In this document: positions 8,270 to 18,038 of the stretch, piece after piece
Layout: each line of letters opens with the position of its first letter
How positions within the stretch are numbered: position 1 is the stretch's first letter
Source: Rhodobiaceae bacterium
Lineage (GTDB): Bacteria; Pseudomonadota; Alphaproteobacteria; MED-G09
Assembly (NCBI GenBank): GCA_002723035.1
Contig: PBNH01000008.1
Span: forward strand, 55,026-98,343
Length of the DNA: 43,318 nt
Direction: 5' to 3'
Made by a program: the position numbers and the translations under genes
The notes under the pieces: model-generated
What the model was told of the DNA's origin: nothing
The model's input: only the letters and a program-made list of their open reading frames with translations
The model's database searches: none

Positions 8270-9194
8270 TATAGCCTTTCAAATGGATCACATTGAAACT
8301 CTCTCAATATCCGGTGATACAACATTTGCTTTATGTTTAGAGGCACAGAAAAGGGGACATAAAATTTTCCATTACACTCCTGATCAGCTTACATATAAAA
8401 ACGGCAAAGTGACATCACTAGTTGAGCCTCTTAAAGTTATGGATGACGAAGGCAACCACTTTAATCTTGGCGATCCATTTGAAACTGATTTTATTGATAT
8501 GGATTTTGTTTTAATGCGACAAGAGCCCCCTTTTAACATGAACTACATTACATATACACATATACTCGAGCATCTTCCTAAAAATGTTCGGGTTATTAAT
8601 AACCCGGTAAGTGTTAGAAATGCCCCTGAAAAATTGCTAGTAACTTTTTTTAAGGATTTAATGCCAGAAACCCTTATCTCTATCAATGTTGAGTCTATTT
8701 TAAATTTCCAAAAAGTTCATAAAGATATTGTTCTAAAGCCGCTTTATGGAAAAGGTGGAGAAGGCATAATAAGGTTACAGGATAATCAAAATACTGTTGA
8801 AGAAATAAGAAATTTTATAAAAGATCAAAACGAACCCATTATGGTTCAACCATTTTTACCAGAAGTGAAATATGGTGATAAAAGAATAATCTTATTAAAT
8901 GGCGATCCTGTTGGATGCTTAAATAGAATACCAGCAAAGGGTGAATTTAGATCAAATCTTGGTGTTGGAGGGATTCCTAAATTATCTGAATTATCTGAGT
9001 GTGATATTAAAATATGTAATGCAATAAAACCCACATTGAGAGAGATGAATCTTGTTCTTGTTGGCATTGATGTAATTGGGAAATATTTAACTGAAATAAA
9101 TGTAACATGCCCAACTGGTGTCAGACAGATAAAAAATTTAGGTGGATCAGATATACCAGAAATGTTTTGGAGGTATGCTGAAGGACTTAAGTAG
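8259..9194 (+). CDS. gshB: Glutathione synthetase
   Basis: A 311-residue GshB that joins gamma-glutamylcysteine and glycine with ATP to make glutathione. The N-terminal Phe-Gln-Met-Asp-His-Ile matches the GshB opening. The ATP-grasp part has Asn-x-Pro-x-x-x-Arg-x-x-x-Glu-Lys, Lys-Pro-Leu-Tyr-Gly-Lys-Gly-Gly-Glu-Gly (the ATP loop), and a C-terminal Gly-Ile-Asp-Val-Ile-Gly plus Glu-Ile-Asn-Val-Thr-Cys-Pro-Thr-Gly. An in-frame ATG exists at 8250, but AAAGGA at 8245-8250 is correctly spaced only for the ATG at 8259. It overlaps rsmI and ends two bases before the convergent malic enzyme gene. Confidence 0.95.
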   Translation: MSINIAFQMDHIETLSISGDTTFALCLEAQKRGHKIFHYTPDQLTYKNGKVTSLVEPLKVMDDEGNHFNLGDPFETDFIDMDFVLMRQEPPFNMNYITYTHILEHLPKNVRVINNPVSVRNAPEKLLVTFFKDLMPETLISINVESILNFQKVHKDIVLKPLYGKGGEGIIRLQDNQNTVEEIRNFIKDQNEPIMVQPFLPEVKYGDKRIILLNGDPVGCLNRIPAKGEFRSNLGVGGIPKLSELSECDIKICNAIKPTLREMNLVLVGIDVIGKYLTEINVTCPTGVRQIKNLGGSDIPEMFWRYAEGLK

Positions 9195-9196
9195 TT

Positions 9197-11473
9197 TTAT
9201 CTTCCAAGATCACAAGCTGCTATGGCGGCAAGATTAATTATTTCTGAAACTCTAGAACCAGTAGGTATTATCTGTATCGGCTTTGATAATCCAACTAGCA
9301 TTGGACCAACTAAATTAGATCCACCAAGCTCTTGAAGTAGCTTAGTCGAGATGGATGCAGAATGAATTGCTGGCATAATTAAAACATTTGCTGGCCCTGA
9401 TAATCTACAGAAAGGATAGAGCTCCATAGCTTTTGGGTTAAGTGCTACATCAGCCGCCATTTCACCATCGTATTCAAAATTGGTATTTCTTTTATCAAGT
9501 ATATCAACAGCCTCTCTCATAAATGTTGACCTTTCTCCTTCAGGATAACCAAAAGATGAGTAAGCCAGTAAAGCAACTCTAGGAACAAACCCAAGCCTTC
9601 TTGCTAATTCTGCACCAGCTTCAGTAATATCAGCAATTTCTTCAGCTGATGGCATATCATGAACATTTGTATCCGCAACTAATACTGTCCTAGGCCCAGA
9701 AACCATTGCAGAAATTCCTACAATTCTTTTATTGTTTATTGGATCAATCACTTGGGTTATGTCCTCAAGCGCAAGTGAATAATTTCTCGTTGTTCCTGTG
9801 ATCATAGCATCCGCATGACCTAAAGAGGTCATGCAGGATGAAAATATATTTCGATCATTATTCACCATTCTTAGGCAATCTCTTCTTAAATATCCCTTTC
9901 TCTGAAGTCTTTTATACAAGAAGTCTGCATACTCTTTAGATTTATCGGAGTCTTTCGAATTAACTATTTCTATGTCTGTATCAGGTCTTAAACCTATCTT
10001 CTTGAGCGTATCTTCAATTTTCTCCTGTCTACCAACTAACACAGGTATTCCAAGGCCAAGTTCTCTAAAGTTTAGCGCAGCTCTTATTATTTTTTCTTCT
10101 TCACCTTCAGCAAAAACAACTCTTTTCATAAGTCTTTTAGCTTTAGAAAAAATTGGTTGCATTATATCTGCAGTTGGGTCTAGTCTTGCTGATAATCTAT
10201 TTTTATAAGCGTCTTCATCTACAATTGGTAACTTAGCAACGCCTGATTTCATAGCAGCTTTTGCAACTGCAGGCGGAATATCTCTTATCAATCTTGGGTC
10301 AAAAGGCGCAGGTATGATATATTCAGGACCGTATCTTGGTCTTGCTCCAGAATAAGCGGCAGCAACTTCATCCGGTACATCTTCACGAGCTAGCTTTGCT
10401 AACGATTCTGCACAGGCAATTTTCATATCTTCATTAATTGTTGTTGCTCTAACATCAAGTGCGCCACGAAAAATATAAGGAAATCCCAAAACATTATTTA
10501 CTTGATTTGCATAATCAGATCTTCCTGTTGCCATTATGCAATCAGGTCTTATTTCTTTTGCAATTTTAGGATCAATTTCTGGATCAGGATTTGCCATAGC
10601 GAATATTATTGGATTTTTATTCATAGTTTTAATCATTTCAGGAGTTAAGGCTCCTTTAACTGATAAACCAAGGAAAATATCACAACCTTTAACTGCATCT
10701 GCAAGGGTTCTCTCCTTTGTTTGTATAGCATGAGCTGATTTCCATTGGTTAATATTATTTTCTCTACCAATATAAATTGGCCCTTTTGAGTCGCAAAGAA
10801 CCGCATTGTCATGAGGCAATCCCATCGCCTTTAATAGCTCTAGACATGCAATCCCAGCAGCCCCAGCTCCATTAATAACAACCTTCATGTCAGTAATATT
10901 TTTACCAGTAAGATCAAGTGCGTTAATAATTCCAGCGGCTGATATAATTGCAGTACCATGTTGATCATCATGAAAGACAGGTATATTTAATTTTTCTTTT
11001 AATTTACTCTCGATTATAAAACAATCTGGTGCACTTACGTCTTCAAGATTTATACCGCCAAAAGATGGTTCAAGACTTGCAATAATATCCGAAATTTTAT
11101 CAGGATCTTTTTCATTAATTTCAATATCAATAGAGTCAACATCTGCAAATCTTTTAAATAAAACCGCTTTACCTTCCATTACCGGTTTAGAGGCTAAAGG
11201 GCCAAGATCACCTAAACCAAGAATTGCAGAGCCATTAGATATAACAGCAACAAGATTTCCTTTGGCTGTATAGTCATATGCGCTATCAGGATTGTCAGAT
11301 ACTGCCAATACAGGAGCTGCAACTCCTGGTGAATATGCTAAAGCTAAATCCCTCTGCGTTGCCATTGGCTTAGTAGCATTAATTTCTATTTTACCTGGCC
11401 TTCCCTCAGAGTGGAATTTTAAAGCCTCTTGCTCATCATAGCTAGTTTCATTTATATCAATTTTATCTTTCAA
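9197..11473 (-). CDS. maeB: NADP-dependent malic enzyme with phosphotransacetylase-like domain
   Basis: A 758-residue MaeB-type malic enzyme (malate to pyruvate plus CO2 with NADP). The N-terminal malic domain has Tyr-Ser-Pro-Gly-Val-Ala, Asn-Gly-Ser-Ala-Ile-Leu-Gly-Leu-Gly-Asp and Phe-His-Asp-Asp-Gln-His-Gly-Thr-Ala. An NAD(P)-binding Gly-Ala-Gly-Ala-Ala-Gly loop follows near residue 200. From about residue 430 onward comes a phosphate acetyltransferase-like domain, which in these enzymes is generally regulatory. The length matches the family. It is single-gene on the minus strand with its own promoter. mutS, a common neighbour between malic enzyme and glnD in Alphaproteobacteria, is absent. 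Confidence 0.95.
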   Translation of the reverse strand: MKDKIDINETSYDEQEALKFHSEGRPGKIEINATKPMATQRDLALAYSPGVAAPVLAVSDNPDSAYDYTAKGNLVAVISNGSAILGLGDLGPLASKPVMEGKAVLFKRFADVDSIDIEINEKDPDKISDIIASLEPSFGGINLEDVSAPDCFIIESKLKEKLNIPVFHDDQHGTAIISAAGIINALDLTGKNITDMKVVINGAGAAGIACLELLKAMGLPHDNAVLCDSKGPIYIGRENNINQWKSAHAIQTKERTLADAVKGCDIFLGLSVKGALTPEMIKTMNKNPIIFAMANPDPEIDPKIAKEIRPDCIMATGRSDYANQVNNVLGFPYIFRGALDVRATTINEDMKIACAESLAKLAREDVPDEVAAAYSGARPRYGPEYIIPAPFDPRLIRDIPPAVAKAAMKSGVAKLPIVDEDAYKNRLSARLDPTADIMQPIFSKAKRLMKRVVFAEGEEEKIIRAALNFRELGLGIPVLVGRQEKIEDTLKKIGLRPDTDIEIVNSKDSDKSKEYADFLYKRLQRKGYLRRDCLRMVNNDRNIFSSCMTSLGHADAMITGTTRNYSLALEDITQVIDPINNKRIVGISAMVSGPRTVLVADTNVHDMPSAEEIADITEAGAELARRLGFVPRVALLAYSSFGYPEGERSTFMREAVDILDKRNTNFEYDGEMAADVALNPKAMELYPFCRLSGPANVLIMPAIHSASISTKLLQELGGSNLVGPMLVGLSKPIQIIPTGSRVSEIINLAAIAACDLGR

Positions 11474-11714
11474 GATCTTTCACCAATTTGATAAATTTAT
11501 TTAATAATTCGAAGACAAATATACAAAACTAATAAAAGCGTCAAGCATTTTATAATAAAATAATAAAAAATATTAATATTTCAAATTAATATTACTATTT
11601 TTAGTATTTATTGGTAATTAATTAATAAAAATTATTTTTTGTTTTTCTTTTATAAATTAGTATTTTAAAACAATAAATTTTAAAACCTTATCTTCTTCTG
11701 CTAAAAGTAAATAC
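11474..11714. other. Divergent intergenic region maeB/glnD
   Basis: This 241-base, extremely AT-rich gap holds no open reading frame resembling a gene. It contains the maeB promoter candidate near 11516-11544. Several A/T tracts and short AT palindromes are present, such as the AATATTAAT-type stretches around 11568-11595, but nothing distinctive enough to call an operator. The glnD promoter must lie in its right half; no single site stands out from the background. Confidence 0.5.
11516..11544 (-). promoter_or_regulatory. Probable housekeeping promoter of maeB
   Basis: The minus strand shows TTGACG (11539-11544) preceded by GC, then TATTTG after 17 bases (11516-11521) or TATATT after 15 (11518-11523). 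A G/C-flanked CTTGAC-type -35 is typical of alphaproteobacterial vegetative promoters and stands out in this AT-rich gap. The predicted start point is about 35 bases ahead of the maeB ATG. Confidence 0.55.
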
Positions 11715-14432
11715 ATGAAATCCAAAATAAATATATTGACTGAGGATTGTAATTTTAATTTTGAAGAAGTTTTTAGTGAAAAAGAAATTTATTCAAACGA
11801 AATTAACTCTTTACTTAAAAATTATGTTAAGGAACAATTAAAAAAAGCCCATAAAGTTGCTCAGAAACGCTTAGAGAGTAATACTTATAAAGGCAAGGAA
11901 TGTGCTCAACAGTTATCATTTTTACATGATGAGTTAATAATTAATTATATTAATTTCTTGAGTAAATATTTATATCCTCTTAATAATCCAACCGAAGCTG
12001 AAAAGATTTCAATATTAGCTACAGGAGGATATGGAAGGGGCCTTTTGGCTCCTCAGTCTGATATAGACCTTCTTTTTTTATTACCATATAAAAAAACTGC
12101 GTGGGCTGAAGCTGCCATAGAGAATATTTTGTACTTTTTATGGGATCTTGGATTAAAAGTTGGTCAAGCAACGAGATCAATATCTGAGAGTCTTTTATTA
12201 GCTGAAAAAGACCAGACAATTACTACTTCAATGTTAGATGCAAGGCATTTGTGGGGTAACAAGGAGCTCAGTAAAAGGTTTAAAACTTCTTATAGAGAGA
12301 AATTAAAAAAAATGTCATCAGCAGATTTTATTCAAGCAAAGCTTGATGAGCGCGAAGAAAGACAATACAAAGCAGGTCAGTCTAGATATCTTGTTGAACC
12401 AAATATCAAAAACGGAAAAGGTGGGCTTAGGGAACTGGAGATGCTTAGCTGGATGACAAACTTTTGTTATAATTGTTCTCGTCCAGACGATATGTTTAAA
12501 AGGGGCATCTTAAATAAAGATGAGGCTAAAACCTTTCTTAAATGTGAAAATTTCTTATGGCATGTAAGATGCCAGCTTCATTATATAGCTGGAAGACCTG
12601 AAGAGATTATAAATTTTAATGATCAGAGGGAAATGGCAAGAAGGTTAGGTTATGACAATAGAAAAGGTCTCTTAGGAGTAGAGAGATTTATGCGTCATTA
12701 TTTTTTAATTGCTCGAGAGGTTGGGGACTTAACAAGATCAATATGTTCTATATTAGAAGAACAACAGAAAAAAACTATACCAGTAATATCAAAGGCATTA
12801 GCTCTTTTTTCTGAAAAAAAAGTTGAGGATTTTGTATTAATAGCTGGCAGAATTGATATACCAAATAAAAATTTTTTTAAAAAGGATCCCTTAAATATTA
12901 TAAAATTATTTTATTATTCTATGATAACAGATGTCTTGATTCACCCTAATGCCGTTAGAGTTTTAAGAGAAAATCTAGGCCTAATTAACAAAAATTTAAG
13001 GCAAAATGAAAACGCGAATAAAATCTTTTTAGAAATCTTATTGAGTAAAAAAAATCCAGAAGAAATTTTGCGACAAATGAATGAGACAGGTGTTCTTGGT
13101 CGTTTTATATTAGATTTTGGAAAGATTGTAGGTTTAATGCAGTTTAATATGTATCATCATTATACTGCTGATGAACATTTATTGAGAGCTATAGGCGAAT
13201 TAAATAAATTATTTTCAGGAAAAAATAAAAATATTACAAAACTTATTTCAGAAATTATTAACTCTGGCTTAAGTAAAAAAATTCTGACTATAGCTTTATT
13301 ATTTCATGATATTGCAAAAGGTCGTGATGAGGATCATTCGATAGCAGGAGCAAAAATCGTTAAAAAATTTTCTAAAAGATTTAATTTGTCTGATTATGAG
13401 TTGGAAACTATATCCTGGTTAGTCAAAGAGCACCTTGTTATGAGTTTCTTTTCTCAAACAAGAGATGTAATGGATGCAAAAACTGTCGAGGATTTCTCCT
13501 TAAAGGTTCAGACACCGGAAAGGCTTAAATTTTTATTTATTCTTACAATTGCAGATATTACCGCGGTTGGCCCAGGAGTCTGGAATGCTCATAAAGGTCA
13601 ATTGCTTGAACAGCTTTATAAAGAGACATATGCAAAATTATCAGGTGAGGTTCTAGATGCTGATAGGTCATTAAGAGCGCAAAACAAAATAAAATCAGTT
13701 TTTTCTAAGGCAGATTTTAATAAAAAGGAAAAATTCAAAGATTGGATTAAAAGTCAGAGCGATCAATACTGGCTTGGATTGGAAGATGATATAATTTTCC
13801 GACAAGCAGAAATGTTCGTAAAAAATTTTAATAATAAAACATCTATTATGATTCATAATACGAAAGGTTCCGAAGCGACTGAAGTTTCTATAATGTCTAA
13901 AGATAGCAAGGGGCTTTTTGCTAAATTAACAGGTGCATTATCCTCTATGGAAATAAATATTGTAAATGCCAAGATTTTTACAAACTCATCAAATATTGCC
14001 ATCGATGTCATATGGATACAGGATAAAGAAAATAAACCAATATTCGATGATTTAAGACTTGAGAGAATTAAAGAAAAAATTTTAAATTTTATAAATACTG
14101 ATATTAAAAATGGTGTCTCTTCAAAATCAAGATTAAATAATAGAAGAATTAATGCTTTCACAGTTCCTATTGTTGTAAAAATAATGAATAATATCTCTTC
14201 AAATTATACAGTAATAGAGGTTAGTGGAAAAGATAGACCGAGCATTCTTTATGAGCTAGCAAAAACCATAAATTATCTAGATTTAAATTTATTTAGGGCT
14301 CAAGTTGCAACCTTTGGTGAGCGTGTTGTTGATGTTTTTTATGTATTAGATTCCAAAAATAGAAAAATTGAACACCACAATTCAAAAAAATTAATTGAAA
14401 GAGAGCTTTTACGGGTTTTAAGTAATGGCTGA
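11715..14432 (+). CDS. glnD: Bifunctional PII uridylyltransferase / uridylyl-removing enzyme
   Basis: A 905-residue GlnD, the glutamine sensor that adds UMP to and removes it from PII proteins to control nitrogen assimilation. The nucleotidyltransferase motif Gly104-Gly105 ... Asp116-x-Asp118 is intact. A GlnD helical linker region follows, then the HD hydrolase domain with Phe-His-Asp-Ile-Ala-Lys-Gly (His531-Asp532). Two C-terminal ACT domains, starting around residues 720 and 830, bind glutamine. Length is normal for Alphaproteobacteria. It overlaps murJ by 8 bases. Its presence implies a PII protein elsewhere in the genome. Confidence 0.96.
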   Translation: MKSKINILTEDCNFNFEEVFSEKEIYSNEINSLLKNYVKEQLKKAHKVAQKRLESNTYKGKECAQQLSFLHDELIINYINFLSKYLYPLNNPTEAEKISILATGGYGRGLLAPQSDIDLLFLLPYKKTAWAEAAIENILYFLWDLGLKVGQATRSISESLLLAEKDQTITTSMLDARHLWGNKELSKRFKTSYREKLKKMSSADFIQAKLDEREERQYKAGQSRYLVEPNIKNGKGGLRELEMLSWMTNFCYNCSRPDDMFKRGILNKDEAKTFLKCENFLWHVRCQLHYIAGRPEEIINFNDQREMARRLGYDNRKGLLGVERFMRHYFLIAREVGDLTRSICSILEEQQKKTIPVISKALALFSEKKVEDFVLIAGRIDIPNKNFFKKDPLNIIKLFYYSMITDVLIHPNAVRVLRENLGLINKNLRQNENANKIFLEILLSKKNPEEILRQMNETGVLGRFILDFGKIVGLMQFNMYHHYTADEHLLRAIGELNKLFSGKNKNITKLISEIINSGLSKKILTIALLFHDIAKGRDEDHSIAGAKIVKKFSKRFNLSDYELETISWLVKEHLVMSFFSQTRDVMDAKTVEDFSLKVQTPERLKFLFILTIADITAVGPGVWNAHKGQLLEQLYKETYAKLSGEVLDADRSLRAQNKIKSVFSKADFNKKEKFKDWIKSQSDQYWLGLEDDIIFRQAEMFVKNFNNKTSIMIHNTKGSEATEVSIMSKDSKGLFAKLTGALSSMEINIVNAKIFTNSSNIAIDVIWIQDKENKPIFDDLRLERIKEKILNFINTDIKNGVSSKSRLNNRRINAFTVPIVVKIMNNISSNYTVIEVSGKDRPSILYELAKTINYLDLNLFRAQVATFGERVVDVFYVLDSKNRKIEHHNSKKLIERELLRVLSNG

Positions 14433-15963
14433 TGATACAGGGAAGAAATCTCTATTTAGGCCAACATTAATTGTCGCAGGTTTAACATCTCTAAGTCGAG
14501 TGGTTGGGCTAATAAGAGATATTCTAATAAGCAATGTCCTTGGCGTTAGCTACATAACTGATATTTTTATAGTTGCTCTAAGAATACCAAACATCTTTAG
14601 GAGAATAACTGCTGAAGGAGCCTTTTCGGCTGCATTTATTCCTATTTTTTCAAAAAAATTAATTTCTAATAAAATTTCTGCAATTAAATTTTCTGAAGAT
14701 ATCCTTTTTATGTCACTAATTATTATGATTTCAATAACTTCTGTTCTTCAAATTTTTATGCCCTTCTTTATATATTTTATCGCTTATGGTTTTAGTAATG
14801 ATCCAATTAAATATGATTTAGCTATTAATTTTTCCAGAATAACAAGCCCTTATATCTTGCTTATATCTATATCTTCTATAGGAATTGCTATTCTTAATTC
14901 TTTAGGTAGATATTTTGCCTCATCGCTTGGTCCAGTCATTTTTAATGTTGTATTGGTTTTTATTTTAATCCTTCCAATAAACAATATTTCTTCTATGGGG
15001 TATTTATTATCCTTTGGTGTTACTTTCTCAGGAGTTATTCAGTTTTTATTGGTTTTTTATTTTTTATCTAAAAGTGGTTATAAATTAAATTTAAGGAAGC
15101 CCGAAAATTTAAATTTAATAAATAAATTTTCAACTATTGCTAGGCCACAAATTATAACTGGGCTTGCTATACAGGCAAATATTGTGTTATCGGGTATAAT
15201 TGCCTCTTTTGTTGAGGGTGGAATATCTACTTTGTATTATGCTGAGAGATTATATCAGCTTCCTTTAGCATTATTTGGTATTTCTATCGGTACTGTTCTT
15301 CTTCCAACACTAAGTGATCTCGATATTAAAAAAAATTTAGATAAATTTAATTTGGTTATTAGAAATATTATTAAATTTTCACTGATTATGATCATACCTT
15401 CTGCAGTAGGGCTTTCAATTATTTCCGTTCCTTTAATATCTGTAATTTATGAGCATGGAATGTTCAATCATGTTAACACTATCAATGTCTCAAAAGCTCT
15501 AATAGCTTTTTCACTTGGGTTGCCTGCATTTGTTCTTATAAAAATTTATTTACCTATATTTTATTCTTTGGGCGATACAAGAACACCATTATTTTATAGT
15601 ATAATTTCAATATTTATAAATTTAGTTATAGCTTTAGCTCTATTTAAGCCTTTAGGTATTATTGGTATAGCTATATCCACTTCTGTTTCATCTTGGATTA
15701 ATTTATTCTTATTAATAAAAGGATCGAAAAAATATAGAATTAATATTTCAACTGAAAAATTATATAAAGATTTTTTTAAAATAATTTTTTCTGTAATAAT
15801 CATGTCTTCTTATATTTTAGTGATTTCAGATTATATAGGCTATCTTCACATTATTTCACAATTGTTAATCCTAGTATTTTCTGGGGCGTTTATTTATTTT
15901 TTAATTTTGTTTGTATTAGGAGTATTAAATAAAAATGATATAATTAATTTTGTTAAAAATTAA
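14425..15963 (+). CDS. murJ: Lipid II flippase MurJ (MviN)
   Basis: A 512-residue polytopic membrane protein of the MurJ/MviN family, which flips the peptidoglycan precursor lipid II across the inner membrane. Near the N-terminus are the conserved Ser-Arg-Val-x-Gly-Leu-Ile-Arg-Asp and Arg-Ile-Pro-Asn-x-Phe-Arg-Arg segments, with Glu-Gly-Ala-Phe-Ser-Ala-Ala-Phe-Ile-Pro. About 13-14 hydrophobic helices follow to the C-terminus. A Tyr-Tyr-Ala-x-Arg-Leu-Tyr-Gln-Leu-Pro segment lies mid-protein. glnD-murJ-trpS is a standard alphaproteobacterial order. Confidence 0.95.
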   Translation: MADDTGKKSLFRPTLIVAGLTSLSRVVGLIRDILISNVLGVSYITDIFIVALRIPNIFRRITAEGAFSAAFIPIFSKKLISNKISAIKFSEDILFMSLIIMISITSVLQIFMPFFIYFIAYGFSNDPIKYDLAINFSRITSPYILLISISSIGIAILNSLGRYFASSLGPVIFNVVLVFILILPINNISSMGYLLSFGVTFSGVIQFLLVFYFLSKSGYKLNLRKPENLNLINKFSTIARPQIITGLAIQANIVLSGIIASFVEGGISTLYYAERLYQLPLALFGISIGTVLLPTLSDLDIKKNLDKFNLVIRNIIKFSLIMIIPSAVGLSIISVPLISVIYEHGMFNHVNTINVSKALIAFSLGLPAFVLIKIYLPIFYSLGDTRTPLFYSIISIFINLVIALALFKPLGIIGIAISTSVSSWINLFLLIKGSKKYRINISTEKLYKDFFKIIFSVIIMSSYILVISDYIGYLHIISQLLILVFSGAFIYFLILFVLGVLNKNDIINFVKN

Positions 15964-15974
15964 AAGGTATTGGT

Positions 15975-16997
15975 TTGCAAGATAAAAAAAAGAAAATAGT
16001 TTTTTCAGGTGTTCAGCCAACTGGGGCTCTCCATCTTGGTAACTATTTAGGCGCGATTAAAAACTTTGTGGACCTCCAGGAAGATCATGATTGTTTATAT
16101 TGCATTGTAGATCTTCATGCTGTCACAGTTTGGCAAAATCCAAATGATTTGAAATCTAATATTTTAGATGTGGCTTCTATTTATTTGGCTTCAGGAATAG
16201 ATCCAAAGAAGTCCACAATATTTGTTCAATCAACAGTTCCTTTTCATTCCGAATTATCATGGATACTTAACTGTGTTACAAGAATTGGTTGGCTCAATAG
16301 AATGACACAATTTAAAGAAAAAGCCTCAAAGAATAGAGAAAATGTATCTTCTGGTCTTTATACATATCCAAACTTAATGGCTGCAGATATTTTATTGTAT
16401 TTTTCCGATTTAGTTCCTGTAGGTGATGATCAAAAGCAACACCTAGAGTTAACTCGTGATATTGCCCAGAAATTTAATAATGATTATTCAGATTTTGGAG
16501 GTAAAGATTTTTTTCCTATTCCAAACCCTATAATAATGGATGAGACATCAAGAGTGATGTCCTTGAAAGATGGGTCAAAAAAAATGTCAAAATCTGATCC
16601 TTCAGCAATGAGTAGAATTGAATTTAAAGACAGCAATGATCTTATAGTTAAAAAGATATCTAAAGCAAAAACTGATCCTTTACCAATCCCTAATAATGTT
16701 AATGAGCTTGAAACCAGACCAGAGGTATACAATTTAATTTCGATTTTTTCTTCCTTAGCAGGTTCGAAAATAACGACTGTATTGAATAATTATTCTGGTA
16801 AACAATTTTCTGAATTTAAAAAGGACTTATCAGATCTTTTAATTGAAAATATTGAACCAATAAGAGATGAACTAATAAGGTTGGATAATGATCATTCATT
16901 TTTACTTGATATTTTAGAAAAGGGTACTAATCAAGCAATGAAGAGGTCGAGTCTTAATATGAAAAAGATTAGAGATATTGTTGGTTTAGGTTATTAA
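15975..16997 (+). CDS. trpS: Tryptophanyl-tRNA synthetase
   Basis: A 340-residue class Ic aminoacyl-tRNA synthetase that charges tRNA-Trp. The HIGH-like motif Thr-Gly-Ala-Leu-His-Leu-Gly-Asn is at residues 16-23 and the KMSKS loop at residues 203-207. The conserved Gly-Asp-Asp-Gln-x-Gln-His-Leu-Glu-Leu-Thr-Arg segment binds tryptophan and ATP. The start is TTG at 15975, supported by AAAAGG 7 bases upstream and the correct distance to HIGH. Length is normal (about 330-350). Confidence 0.96.
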   Translation: MQDKKKKIVFSGVQPTGALHLGNYLGAIKNFVDLQEDHDCLYCIVDLHAVTVWQNPNDLKSNILDVASIYLASGIDPKKSTIFVQSTVPFHSELSWILNCVTRIGWLNRMTQFKEKASKNRENVSSGLYTYPNLMAADILLYFSDLVPVGDDQKQHLELTRDIAQKFNNDYSDFGGKDFFPIPNPIIMDETSRVMSLKDGSKKMSKSDPSAMSRIEFKDSNDLIVKKISKAKTDPLPIPNNVNELETRPEVYNLISIFSSLAGSKITTVLNNYSGKQFSEFKKDLSDLLIENIEPIRDELIRLDNDHSFLLDILEKGTNQAMKRSSLNMKKIRDIVGLGY

Positions 16998-17013
16998 AAC
17001 TAGAGAGGTTACT

Positions 17014-17481
17014 TTGAAAGAAAATTTTTTGGCTGTTTTTGATGGAACTGAAGAATGTAAATGTGCAGTTAGATACGCTGCAAGAAGAGCAAAAATCAAT
17101 AATGCTGGATTATTGATTGTAGCAACTGTTGATACTGTTGAATTTACATATTGGTTAAGCGTGAATAATAAAATGATCGATGATATAGAAAAGGAGTCAA
17201 AAGATGCTCTTGAGGAACTTTCGGTTAATATTAGGTCATATTCGGATGTATCGTGTAATTATATTATTGAGCACGGATCAAAATTAGAAGCTGTTAAAAA
17301 TCTAATTAGCCTTGATAATTCTATTTCTTTGCTTATTTTAGCATCAAACAAAAAAGATAAAAACCCTGGTATATTAGTTGAAACCATTTCTGGCGATGGA
17401 TATTCAATACCTGTAGTGGTAATCCCTGGAAATTTATCTGATAATGATATTGATAAACTTGCCGGTTTTGGCAACTTATAA
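17014..17481 (+). CDS. Universal stress protein (UspA family)
   Basis: A 155-residue single-domain Usp. It opens with a beta strand ending Val-Phe-Asp-Gly-Thr-Glu, followed by Arg-Tyr-Ala-Ala-Arg-Arg-Ala. The usual C-terminal ATP loop G-x2-G-x9-G-S/T is not obvious, so it may belong to the non-ATP-binding group. The TTG start at 17014 has GAGAGG five bases upstream. Its place between trpS and nfuA is conserved in Alphaproteobacteria, though its molecular role there is not established to my knowledge. Confidence 0.85.
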   Translation: MKENFLAVFDGTEECKCAVRYAARRAKINNAGLLIVATVDTVEFTYWLSVNNKMIDDIEKESKDALEELSVNIRSYSDVSCNYIIEHGSKLEAVKNLISLDNSISLLILASNKKDKNPGILVETISGDGYSIPVVVIPGNLSDNDIDKLAGFGNL

Positions 17482-17492
17482 AAGGAGAAATT

Positions 17493-18038
17493 ATGTTTAT
17501 TCAAACTGAAGAAACCCCAAACCCTTCTACTATGAAATTTATCCCAGGAAAAGACGTTACAGGTGAGATCGGTAAAACATTTTATTTTAAAAATCCAGAA
17601 GAGGCCTCTTCTTCTCCTTTGGCGTTATCCTTATTTGATGTAGATGGTGTTGTTGGAGTTTTTTTCGGTTATGATTTTTTAACCATAACTATTGAGGAAG
17701 TAGAGTGGCAAAATATTAAACCATCAATTCTTAGTATAATCATGAATCATTATGTGTCTGAAAGTCCTATTTTTATTGAAGAGTTTAGGCAAACTGATCA
17801 ATCCGAAGACTTGGATGAAGTATCTGAAAAAATCAAAGAAATAATAGCATCACATATTAGGCCTGCAGTAGCTCAAGATGGTGGAGATATAGTTTTTAGA
17901 AACTTTAAAGATGGAATCGTTTATGTGAGCATGAAAGGTTCTTGCGATGGCTGTCCCTCTTCAACAATGACTTTAAAAAATGGTGTTGAAAATCTTTTGA
18001 AACATTATATCCCAGAGGTTCAAGGTGTCAGTATTTGA
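17493..18038 (+). CDS. Fe-S cluster scaffold/carrier NfuA-like
   Basis: A 181-residue protein with an N-terminal Nfu_N domain (Met-Phe-Ile-Gln-Thr-Glu-x-Thr-Pro-Asn-Pro at the start, about residues 1-88). A C-terminal NifU-like domain (about 105-175) carries the cluster-binding Cys-Asp-Gly-Cys-Pro pair, a CxxC. This architecture is the alphaproteobacterial/mitochondrial NFU1 type that hands [4Fe-4S] clusters to target enzymes. MiaB, Nth and other Fe-S enzymes encoded in this window are plausible clients by inference. AAAGGAGAAATT precedes the ATG. It overlaps the next gene by 14 bases. Confidence 0.93.
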   Translation: MFIQTEETPNPSTMKFIPGKDVTGEIGKTFYFKNPEEASSSPLALSLFDVDGVVGVFFGYDFLTITIEEVEWQNIKPSILSIIMNHYVSESPIFIEEFRQTDQSEDLDEVSEKIKEIIASHIRPAVAQDGGDIVFRNFKDGIVYVSMKGSCDGCPSSTMTLKNGVENLLKHYIPEVQGVSI